Source: Aurelia coerulea
Lineage: Eukaryota; Cnidaria; Scyphozoa; Semaeostomeae; Ulmaridae
Assembly: GCA_039566865.1 (NCBI GenBank)
Contig: CM076943.1
Location: 16,168,001-16,232,000, forward strand
Direction of reading: 5' to 3'
DNA length: 64,000 bases
Below, in pieces: positions 43,533 through 55,500 of this stretch; the first letter of the stretch is position 1; each line of letters starts with the position of its first letter. Below the pieces are notes generated by a model. That model made no database searches, was not told where the DNA came from, and worked only from the letters and a program-made list of their open reading frames with translations. Made by a program: the position numbers and the translations under genes.

Positions 43533-46500
43533 GTGAGTAAATTACAATATCATCTTCTCCTATGAAATTGAAGTATGCTATTTTAGGAACAAAGTAAAAT
43601 GTAGGAGTACAGGGTGGACCGAAAGTAACAGAGCTCTACCCATGGCCGATGGAGCAATGGGTAGAAATAAATCAGAAATGGAGGGCATCGATCCATAAGA
43701 GACATTTTTTATATATATATTCAGCATAAAAATTTACAAAAACGGGATTACTTATAACTTACACTTACGAACTACTTTACTACACTACCAGGACGAGATA
43801 CCATGGGGAGCAAAATACCATGACTACCCCATGGCTTTGACATAAAGACGAGCAACTAAATTAAACCCACATACAATTAAATACAATTACTACTACGCGC
43901 AAACAATCTCTACTGATAAACACTGGAGTCAGTTTCACATTGGATGTCAGGCAACCATTTGAAGGCTTATAATTAAGTGTGAGTTACACGTCAATCCCAA
44001 TAATATTTTATACACTGAAATTACCCAACTTCCAATGCAAAACAGACATACAGGAGTGAAAAAAAAAGGAAATAAAACAAAAGGACTCTGTGGCTGAGTG
44101 GCGTAGAACATGGATTCAAATCTAATCAAACCGACCTGTTTTTTGTATGAAATCAAGCGTTAATTCGAGGATGTTTTTATTAATGTTATCAGAAAGGCCT
44201 TTATCACCATACAACAAAGTTTGTTAGAAAGGCTGTTGATTTCAACAAATGGTTGTAATACTACCGAAACTCCAGCGAGAAGATTTCATCGTTGAATGAC
44301 AAACGAAGGGCAATGCAACAAAAAGTGTTCCGTATTCTCAATACCGTCATTCGTTGGGCACATTGGGTTTACGGTGTCTCTAAAATTGTGCTTGAATTTG
44401 TGGAAGTTTAGCCTGCTGAGACCAACCTTTATTTGGAAAAGGTAAGATAGGCCTATTGGGTCATGAATACCAAAGACAGGTTTTGCAGGGGGGCGAATTT
44501 TGGATAGAAGCTTTGTCTTAAAAGCAGCAACAGACGGTGCAAGCCTGATTTCGGGATCCATAAGAGACATTATGGGGGATACATTATTATTTGGGAATAA
44601 AGATGAAGATTTGCTTATAGTTCAATGCAATGGGAAATGCATTTTGATTAATGTTTAATGCATTGGCGAAAAGGTGCTGAGTAGCTCGTCAATACTGACA
44701 ATCAAGTAATTTCAATGTAAACAATGCAAAATAGAGTTTGACAAACATCTGGTGCTGGTTGTAGGCTCAATGAAAAATATTTCCTCTGCTCAATAATTTT
44801 ATACGTTGCGGTATGATCTTAAGAGCAAATTAAGCAGTGTAGTGAGGAAATGGATTGCAAACACGAAACAAGCAACAGTGACACAGACAAAATGCTGTTC
44901 ATTAAGTCTCTACTTCTCATGTTGTTGCACAGCAGGTTTGTGGTAATTTCCCGTTGGTAAATGAGATACGCATCTAAAGACAGGCCCGTAGGAAGCGGGG
45001 GGGCAGGGGGGGCTCAAGCCCCCCTAATAATTTTTTAAAACAATGGTGCTACGTCACATGACTTAATTAGATGTATTGTTCTCTATTGTTTTAAGAACAA
45101 TTGCCCCCCCAATCCGAAGCTTCTTCCTACGGCCCTGTCTAAAGATGTGACATGCAAGATAACAGACGAAATCGGCAAGGTTTGCTTTATCAATTTCAGT
45201 TTGTGTGAACATGTACTCTTGGCAAGTTTTAGTATTATTCTACATCCATGTCACGAGTCTTCATTGCACGAGATATGTTAAAAAACGATCAAAAGATGAT
45301 TTATCAAGAGGCTGATCACTTGACTTGAAATTGTTAAATAAAACGTTAGCCGGTTATTTCTATTCTTGACGATTTATTACATGTCGATATCTTTTTTCAG
45401 TTTCCATTCGATTATCAATTTCTATTCGATACATTTGTCTGGCCATGCGCAATAAGAAACATATAATGTTGTACTCACCACCCGGGGGGGGGGTCACTTC
45501 AATAGGCGGATGACGGGGGTGTGCCATTTTCAATTGTAATATTTATACCCTAAAATGTATGAATTTTTCAAAATCTACTTTGGGGTATTTCATACCCCAA
45601 AATTTACTGGCCTTTCAAAATAGATACCCTTAAATTGTGACCAAAATTCGAAATTCTAGCCAAGTACCTGAAATTAGATCAAATTCTATACCCTGATGCG
45701 TTTTTCTTCCAAAATGACACCCCAAAATTTATGTTCATTTGTGATGTTACCAAAAATGACACCCTAAAATTAATTTTAAGCCTGAAAAAGCTACCCCAAA
45801 AATGGCATATCCCGTACTGATACATATGGTAGTGACTCCCCCCCCCCCCCCCCCCGGGACTCTCCGAGCGCGTGTTTTTTTTGTGTCAAGTTTTCTGTAC
45901 AATGTGCTCTGTCTCCACCACCTTAATTAACTGCGCATTTTGATCCCCTGTGACAAAACAGTTCACTGTGAAGCACCATGCACAGCCAGGTAATGTGGCG
46001 ACGATAGAACACATTGCACAGAAGAATTGATACAAACACAAATGCGGTAAGCAAATTTCATGTTTCTTAGTACGCATGATCTGGCCTTCTGTCCTATAGC
46101 TGGAAGTCTCGAAAGTAATGGATGGCCTCAAAAGACATGTCCACACATTATGTGACGTTTCTTGACACATGATCCTCAATATGATAATATGAAATAGAAT
46201 AGACCATTTGCCAATTAAGAAAAATTCCGACAGCCCTAGTAACAGTCGGAAATCCGGGGACTCCTCTCCATTACAGTATAATCGGCAAGCCGACCCGGCC
46301 CGATTTTCTGACCCGAAGCTGCATTTGGAGCCGATGCTCGATGGTTACTCAACTAATTTCAAAACAGAAAAAAATGTACAAGAGATAACTCGTTGGTGAG
46401 TCTTATCACGAATTTGGGGTTCAATATTGACCCCAGGGGCGGATCGCGGGGGCCGCGAAAATTGGGAAAAATTTGGCCTACCCCATTTTGGGCCGTAACT

Positions 46501-49500
46501 CCGTTTTGCGAGGGGTAAACGGCGTCGGCATGTCAAAAATCGACGAGAAACCGTATTCTTTCACTTAAACGCTATTAGCCTCGAATTTATCTCTAAAATT
46601 CGCAGAATAACAAGCCTTTCTTTTTTCAAAGCTGTGGGGAAAATCCCGAAAATTTCTACTTAGGCCCTTTTTCCTCCCAAATAGATCGTGCTCATTTTCC
46701 TACTAAATGCACTTACTAACTCCATATTAATGATTAAATACCTCAAAAAGGGTTGAAATAAGGTCCTCCAAAAGTTTGTTTTCAGTTTCTCGATTTATCC
46801 ACTTCAGAATCAGCCCAAGACGATCGGCCAGTTTTCGTTGATTTTTCAAAATTTTCTTCCAAGTTTTGGACTTATTACATTTGCAGTAAGGGGTCAAATG
46901 AGCCGATCGTTTGTTTATGTGCCCTACTCTACAAATCGATCGTGGGAAATACATCGAATAAGATCTTCTGAAGTGGAGAGGATTCCCCGATGTTACTAGG
47001 GCTGTCGGAATTGGCCGCGCTCGCCTCAATCCCTTTTTCCTAATTGGCAAATGGTCTATTATAGATAATTATCTAAAGTTTCTTTCAAGCCATTCAATCA
47101 GAAGAGATAGGTCGTAGAATTTTACATCCACCTTTTTACGCTGAGATAAAGATTTGGGACCTATGCTTCCTACGGGCCTGGTTTTCGAGTCTTAGGATAT
47201 TCTGGAATAAGTGGCAGAACACCTTCTCGAATAAAGCCATTCACACTGCTTCTATCATAAATGAAAAGACATGTCATAAGGTTTGGGCATACGAGGCTGC
47301 TAGAAAATTCATCCATTCAAACTGCTTCTATCATAAATGAAAAGACATGTCATAAGGTTTGGACATATGAGGCTGCTAGAAAAGTAATAGCTCTATGGAA
47401 TGATTGACAAAACAAGCTCTCGGTTTAGCAGTTTCCTGATAAAATGAAAACAAATAGTTCTGGTTGGTGGAGAACGGCTATACGAAGCAGATGTGCTCTC
47501 TGGGGTACTGCAAGGTGCAGTTATTGGCTCCTTGCTTGTTTCTCTTCTATCTTAATGACCTACAAAGGCCACTCATTTCAACGATGAGACTTTTCTGCTG
47601 ATGATAAAATGGCATACCTTATCAATATTATTGCAACAAAGGATGCAAAAGACCTGCAAAATTTCCCTGGAACACTATTGAATATGGGAAGCGAAATGGC
47701 AGAACAAATTGCGCAAATAGAACCGAAACACTCCATCAAAAAATCCTTCAAAATACAACTGAACATTTACTTATTGAACAAGTTCAATGAATAGTTCTCA
47801 GCTGTTTTTGATAATTGCACAACTCCTATTTCATACTATGAAAAGAATTCAAACCCAATCAAAGCCTTTCGAAATTATTGTAGGATAGGGAAGGCTCTCT
47901 CCTCGCGTAGTTTGCCTATCGAGAAAGCTCCTCCTTGAAGTAATTCCAACAATTCAATTCAACTTGTTTCTCTGTTTGTAGTTGTATTTATATTTGTATA
48001 TTGTCTCAATTGTCCGTATCAATGTATTGATTTTCTGTAATATTGTCTTATTGCCATGTAGTTTAATCATTTGTTGGTATAATTAATTATTAAATTGTAT
48101 CTAGAAATTGAAACTGAAACTGAAACTGACACTGAAACCGAAACCGAAACCGAAACCGAAACCGAAACCGAAACTGAAACCGAAACTGAAACTGAAACTG
48201 AGCTAAAATAGAATGTCGATTAAATACAGCTTACTGTTAGCCCTCTGCAAGAGCGAGGAATGTCACAGCACGAGCAAAGAGAGTGCTTTATCTTCCTGGT
48301 AAGAACGAAACAGAAACTCATAAAGATCCCTCAATATTGTATTTCTTGTGTTGATTGCTTAGAGATTTTTCAGTCTAACATAGAAGAGGACTGTCCGCAT
48401 TAAAATGGCCTAACATAACAACTCCTGAAATGAAATACATTTAATCCTGGAGAGCAATGATAAATTTTAATATCGGTTTCATTGCATGCATCAGTTTCAT
48501 TTAGTTATCAAGTTTATTAGTTAGATATCAAAACCTCAGCAAATGATGAAGACGCTTGTCAGAATGCATATGGCCTGCTTGATATTTCATGCTTCATTTA
48601 TTCCGTCGCTTTTTGTCTTTCTTCTCAGCCACGCATACCCGGAGCAACACATATTGGCTGGTATACTTGCAGACTATGATCGAAGAATTCTACCAACGAG
48701 GGATGGTGAGTATTTAAGAATGATAAGAAGCTCAGTTTATTCCCATGGTATTTCGGATACCTTTAAGCTTTGATACAGGGTGTCCCAGAAAAACTGTTCC
48801 ACGTTTGATTAAATATCAAAAGGTAAAGATAATATTTACAAGCACCTTTGGCAAGATAACCCTGCTCCTAAGATTTCAACCCTTTAGTGGTTGGGCTATC
48901 TGACACGTCCTATTTTGGTTGGGGGCAAAAAGCCCCCCTACCTAACTCCTGGCCGGAAATAGATAGAGCAGCCAGATTTGGTGCATTAATAACCCCATGT
49001 ATGTACTTTATGAGAATTTGAAATTATCCTAAAATTAGCCGTCATCATTGCTTGCGTCAGCAGTTTTCTTTGTGTGATCAAGGAGGGGGGCTTTGGGGGG
49101 TACTAGAACCCGCAAACCCGGACCAAAATTAGCAAAAACCCGAAAACCCGCAAGCAAAAAATTCGAAACCCGAAATTGCACTTCGGAACGCAAAATTTCA
49201 ATTTTCGGTAATAATCTTCGACTATTTCCGACATTTTCGTTCTCAGTGACACTCTGTGCATCGTTTCAAGCATTCGGAAGCTGGTTTTTCGATCTCAGCT
49301 AACTAAAAGGGAATTTATGACTTCGAAAACCCGAAAACATTGGAATTTTTGAAAGAAATCCCGAAACCCGAGCATCAAAATTGGCTAAACCCGCAACCCG
49401 TGGCGCATCTCAAAACCCGAAAACCCGCACGATTTAGATGTAAAACCCGAAACCCGAGGGCTAAAATTGGTCAAACCCGCAACCCGTGAAACCCCAAAGC

Positions 49501-52500
49501 CCCCCTCATCAAGAAAAGTGTTGAAATCAGTCAGAATCAGGAAATATGCGATAAAATTTCTTTTTGAAGCACACTTTCCTTTAAACATGACAATTATGAT
49601 ATATTTTATCAAATAGCACTACCCTGCAAAATATCTTTGCAAAATTTTGCAGTTTTGCTACTTTTCTTGCGAAAATTAATATTTGAAATTTGGCGATTTT
49701 GACAGAATCAGTTTTAGAAAATTGTCTCCCTCCCCCATTTGCCTTATTTTCATAAAATTTATTCAGTCGTTGCACAATAAGTAGCAGTACAAAATCCGAA
49801 TTTTTTCCGGGCCATACATTTCTCATGGTAGAGTTATAGCAAAAAGTCTACTAGGGGGGGGGGGGGGGCAAATTTGCCCCCAACCAAAAATAAGGTTAAG
49901 CAAATTTTTGACGCCAGAATCTTGCGAATCCACTAAGAATTCACGGAGTTACAAGGGCAAGCTTTTGAAGTTGAAATTAGTGCGGAAGCTGAAACCAGAC
50001 GCCCTTAACTAATTTGTTTTTCGAAGAGACGTCCCAACATCGAGGTAAATATATAGTCGAATGTTTTACCTTTCGTTGATAGCAGAGCAAACCAAATAGG
50101 ACTTGAAAAAAGGTATCTAATTCTCGTAACCGTTGCCAAAATTTACCTACGCCTCGTGGATGAATGCAAGTGCATGAATGCAAGATGAATGAATGCAAGT
50201 ATCCAAAAACATGGAACGAAAACTTAATCGACGAGAGACGGGGCCATTCCAAATTTTGCTCAACAGAATTCTTCCAAGCATCTATAACCTTGATTCAATG
50301 TCAGAGAAAAGCTAGTTTATCGAAAGCGCTTTTTGAATTCCATTTGATTTGCTTTTGAAAAACGAGATTCTACGTTCAAAAAAATTTGCAATTTTTGGGC
50401 GTCTGGTTTCAGCTTTGTACAAACTTTAACTTCAAAGGTTCGTAACTCCGTGAATATCTAGCAGATTTGCTAGCTTGGGGTGTCTAAAATTAATTCAAAA
50501 TCTCAGCAATGTGGTTATTTTACCATGGATAAAATTTCGTTATTTCTTTGTATTTTATCAAGCATCAAACAATTTTTTGGGACACCCTGGATAAGGATAG
50601 AGATTCAATTATTCCCAGTTCGGTCGGGAAAATCAAATGATCTGAGAAGGTTTGAACGCTTGACAAGAGCAGTAAGTCACAGCAGTTTTTTACAGGAAAG
50701 AATTGCAGGCTGTGCATCGTTTCCTTCTAAATAATAAATTTGTTCCAAAATATGTTTGGAAATGGTACCTGGCTAATCAAATCATTATGATATGATATGA
50801 TAATAATTGATCACGAGTCACCTCTTTCTTGAAATTTTAGGATCAGCTGTCAAGGTTAAAGTTAGAGTGCTCGTTATTGACCTGGCAGAAGCAAAATCCA
50901 TTCACAGTGTAAGGCATTTCTCATGTTATCAGAATTTATCAACGGGCATTTCCGAGCGTCATCAGGCCGTTCACAAAGGCCAGAGAAAAACTAGGCTAAG
51001 TTATGCAATTCATGGTGAAAAGTCAGATTATTTAATTAACTTGACTCTAATTGTTGTAGTTTTGATGGCGTAATCAATTTTATTTGCTTTAGGTCAAACA
51101 GTACTCGTACAGATTTGACTGTAAAAAACTCACTCGAGAGAAATATTACTCTTTTCTTAACTTTAATTGACAGATGAAATATGAAAAGCCATAGAAACGT
51201 AGCTTTTTGAAAAATTTATGAAATTTTTAAACTTGCATTTATTACCTACATTCATTAGATATAAGACGTCATGAATGACGTCATAGGATGGGAAATCGGG
51301 AAAAATAGGTTTCCTCCTTATTCTCTTCTTGTAGGGGATACGAGCAGGCTAAATTGTGAACCTCAAGGAATCCCCAATAAAGGGCCCCAGATCGCATGCA
51401 TAGTTTACTTCACGTATGTAATAGGCAAATTAGCTGGACCGTTGAGAACAAGGGAAGAAGTAAAAGCAGCAATGCGCATGACAACGTGATCCCCGATGTT
51501 GATTCGCTCTCAACAAAGATGAAACACAGTTGGTCAAAACAATTGGAGCAGCATTCCATCTCCCCAATGACTCCTTGTTTCATGGTTGCACTGAAATATC
51601 ATTCAGTTATCTTACTGCTGTCAAAGAATTCATCATAGTTTGAAGTTATAAAATGTTTGACCGAATACCCTGGGTACTAGAGCCTTGAAATTTCAATAAT
51701 TAAAAGAAAAAAGACAAAGAGAGAAGAGCTTTTTTAAGCTCTGGTACCGAGAGTGGCTAGACTGTACAACAAGCAAGGCGCAGCTTTCTTTTGGGATGCA
51801 ACATGGTCATTTTAAGCAATGCTCACCATCCGAAAAGCCAGACTCCCTGATTCCTCCTTTTGAGTGAAATAATCGCCATCAATTTTCAGCCAACATTTTG
51901 TGAAAACTCAATGTAGTGAGGGATTTGAAGTCAAATGGGGAAATTGCTATTTACCTCTGTTTGCCAATCAAACTTCATGCCCCAAAGCAAATTTGGAACT
52001 TAATTTTTTGCACATCTTTCAAACTTTCAAAGCATGAACTAGAATAGGAGAGAATAGTCCAATAAATGAATGAATTATCATATATTTGAAGCTGTTTTTT
52101 CGGGCGGTTGGCATAACTTAAACTAACTAAGCAACATTGCAAAACATATCTGAGCCTTTTAGCTTCATGCTGATACCTTGTTTGTGTTCGTAGCATTGGC
52201 TTTCACGAAACTATGTGCGATTACAATTACAGCTTTCCTAGGCCATATTACGATCAAAATGTTGTAACATTACCGATTTTGCCTCATGTTAAGCCTTTGT
52301 TACACTGATTACGATGAGTCACGAGTCCCAGGAATCGCTATTCAAAACGAGACTACTACACCAAACTGAGACCACTCACACTGGTTAGGAGCAAGGAGGA
52401 TGGCCAGACCTTCCCACAATGCAACAGCAATCACATTCAACTATACAAAGCGAGGCGCACGCAGATCTCAGATCAGTTGCGATGAGCAAGCATCAGGCCA

Positions 52501-55500
52501 GCATCTGTTCGTTTCATGTGAACATCTGTTGGTAAAATGTTCATTTTAATAATAGTTTGGACAAATAATGAGGCTTGGATATTAGCTATTGCGCTCGCAG
52601 GGCTCGTTTAATGTTTACTTGAGCAAGAACAATTGACTCAACTGCACGATCTCTTGCAACGATTGGACGATTTCGTGACTGGGCCTAAGCAAGGAAAGGC
52701 GGAAGTTTGTCTGTGTGGGAATCAAGGATGGAGTGATGTGTCTTTGCCTTCAAGACCATAGCAGTATTTATGTCTACTGCATCGAAATTCATAACATTGT
52801 TACCTAAAGATAAGCGATCTGGTAGCTGTGAGCTTCAAACTGTTTTTGCTGACATTTTACAGACTAGTATACCGAAAACCTGGGTACACACAGGCTGCAG
52901 GGTACAACAGCAGGGAAGATTTGTTGCTAGCAACTGACGATGTTGATGAGCTGTCCCAGCGATATTCACCTTTTAATGGAAGTGCCTTCGAGCTGTTATC
53001 ATCAAGTAAGATGGCCATCTCCTTTAATTTCATCCCAGGCTATGGATTTTGCTTTGATTTTACTGGAACCTTGCCTCTTTCTATTTTAGGCCCATCAAAC
53101 TCAAGACTGAAGGTTTACAATTACGTCAACAAACTATTCTTAATCTTTTACAATTTCTTGGAGACATCTTTGTTGTTTCATATGAATCTAAATCTAGTCG
53201 GAGACATTTACGAAATTTTGCTCTTTATTGACAGTAGAACTAAAGCACATGCAAAATTTGGTGGTTAGCTTTGATGAATGAAATGATGAGTCCCACACTC
53301 CTTGCTGTTCTTTTGGCACTAATCCAGGTCTCATAACAAAAGCATAACACCCATCTGAGAATGCCAGTAAAAACTGGCTTGAATGGTCAGAGTGTCAGTT
53401 AGGCTGATGAAACCTTGCAGACTGTTTGTCCTCTGATCTCAGAAGTTATTTCCTTTCCTTTCAGATTAACCTTGGTACAAGAAACATAAATGGCTGTTAT
53501 TAGTACTCTTGATGTTATGCAAGCTCTTGTACCTCTGAGATTTTCAGCTCACTACAATCAAAGGCGCATTGAGGATCTCTTCAGAAAACTTTGGGACTGA
53601 GAGAAACAATCTCTGAATCATGACCGTTATGGAAAATCCAACTTTTGCAAGTCTAACTTATGCCAGTTTGAAGTTGGGAAGTAAATTCCCAGTTCTTCCA
53701 TTAACTCCTGCATTAGAATGCAACTGTGCAAATTTTGGAAAAAGAGGAACCATTGGAATTTGGAGCAACAATGAGAAAGAAGATAAACAGTATAATTTGT
53801 GTTTCAGTTTTGAATAAACAATTTTCAGGTTAGATAACTATACTTGGAGCATCTATTCACAAAAGACCATCAACATTAATTTTATCACAACATTTGTTTG
53901 AAGACTGTAGGCTCTTTAGCAATCCAAGTTTAGCATTTTTCTTGATATGATAACCCATACTACTGTGTTGTTCTTTAGTTGACCACTACTGTTGAACGGA
54001 CTGACATTGATATCTTGAGTACTAATGTAGCAAAAATGAATTAACAAATTTCAGGCTGTAGGTTTTCAGCCGTGGAAGGTTCTTACATGAGTCAAATGTG
54101 GGAGTGTGCTAACAGTAAATGGATTTGTAAAAGTATTGAAGAGTATTGGTACAGTCGTACACTCCCATTAGGGGCTAAGCGGATAGCTACCTAATTTACC
54201 CACATTTTTGCACTTGATGATACAAACACTTATACCAAAGTACCCCTTGTCAGTAGCAGAGCCAGGGGAGGTATAAGGGGTAAATTCCCCCTTCTAAAAA
54301 TTTGGCAATTATTGTTTATGAAAAATGCAAAAAAATGTCTGGATACTCATTTTACCCCTATCCCAGCTGAAGGTTTTTACTTTAACCCCTTTAATATAAT
54401 TGCCTAGCTCTGCAACTGCCTCTTGCCTGCAATTTACAGTACCATGATTTACAAGTTCTACATAGTTATCTTCTGGAATTAGAGGAGTGTTTGTTTGTTT
54501 GTTTTGGACTGTTTGGCAAATGGTATACCATGAGGTTTTCCATCTTCTTTTTCTCCACTGAATCACTTGGAGTGTATGCAAACTTCTTGACACCAGCATT
54601 ATCAGTTTCTTCCTGCAAATAGAATTATGTGTATAATTAATTTTTTGATTTTCAGCGTTTGATTGGAAAGATAAGGGTGTGTAACTTGTGAAAAAATTGT
54701 TCAAAAAGTTCTTAGATCTTACATCAAGAGGCTAGTGATAAATAATAGATTTTACTGTAGCATTATGTTGCTGCAGTTTCCTTGAAATCAGTCACACAGG
54801 ACTCTAACAGGGATAATCAGGAACGCAAAGTACATCAAAAATGCCAAATTTCAAGGTTCGAAAAAATTACTTTATCGTGGGGACTTAAGGGGACTTAAGA
54901 AAATGTAGCATCATTGAGTATTAATCTTACTTGAAACGAGAGGATAACCTTAAGTCCCCGTTCGTTAACCCAAACGGAGCCAAAAACTGTTACCCATTTT
55001 CAAGAATTGGATTACCTTAGGCCCGTCACCGTTAAGTTACATTTTCATGCATTCATTGGTAATACCAGACAAAACAAAGTTAATCAATCAATACGCATAT
55101 GAGATTAAATCTTTAAAATGCTTACAACTGCTCGTTCCCCTTTACGTTAATGTGTTGCGAGTGCAAAACGTATCGATGACTGCCTCAGCTTCGCCGCCAT
55201 TGCTCCTGTCATCTGATTCCATCTCGAAGCAAAGCGCGTTGCATTGTGGGAAGCTCTGGCCATCCTCCTTGGGTTAGGAGCGTCTGCCTTTAAATAGGAT
55301 AGCTGCGGTCATATAATCAGTCTAAGCCTTTTCGGAGATCCTTTTCAGAAAAATTCGATCCGATATGTTGAGAATGATATGAGAACGATTGCCAAATTAA
55401 CTGTGAGAAAGACAATTTAGTCGTGATTTTAAGCCTGTTTTGAAGGTTTCTTGAACGTGTATTCTCCAGAAAGAGCCTGATAATGTCAGAACGGAGTGCC

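Larger units (their letters stand above)
52392..55271. mobile_element. 2.9-kb Mutator-like element with 9-bp TSD and exon-like cargo
   Basis: TIRs of 34 bp, CAAGGAGGATGGCCAGA then CTTCCCACAATGCAAC, differ at one position (52392-52425, 55238-55271). GGTTAGGAG is duplicated exactly at 52383-52391 and 55272-55280. A 9-bp TSD is typical of Mutator-like (MULE) elements. No transposase is visible. The interior contains an exon-like segment on each strand and, just inside the right TIR, an open start MESDDRSNGGEAEAVI on the minus strand (55142-55222). It looks like a carrier of host sequence lying in a gene 2 intron. Confidence 0.8.

Noticed and set aside
44085..44135. tRNA-like boxes TGGCTGAGTGG and ATTCAAATC
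   Set aside because: Spacing between the boxes is far too short for a tRNA or SINE head, and the segment belongs to a LINE 3' region.
53005..53268. Treating the whole 146-codon ORF around the 52863 exon-like segment as one protein
   Set aside because: Quality of the reading drops after the strong donor at 53005; the downstream part looks like intron read through.
54254..54414. Additional MITE with GCAGAGCnAGG ends
   Set aside because: The inverted ends match for only about ten bases and no target duplication was found.
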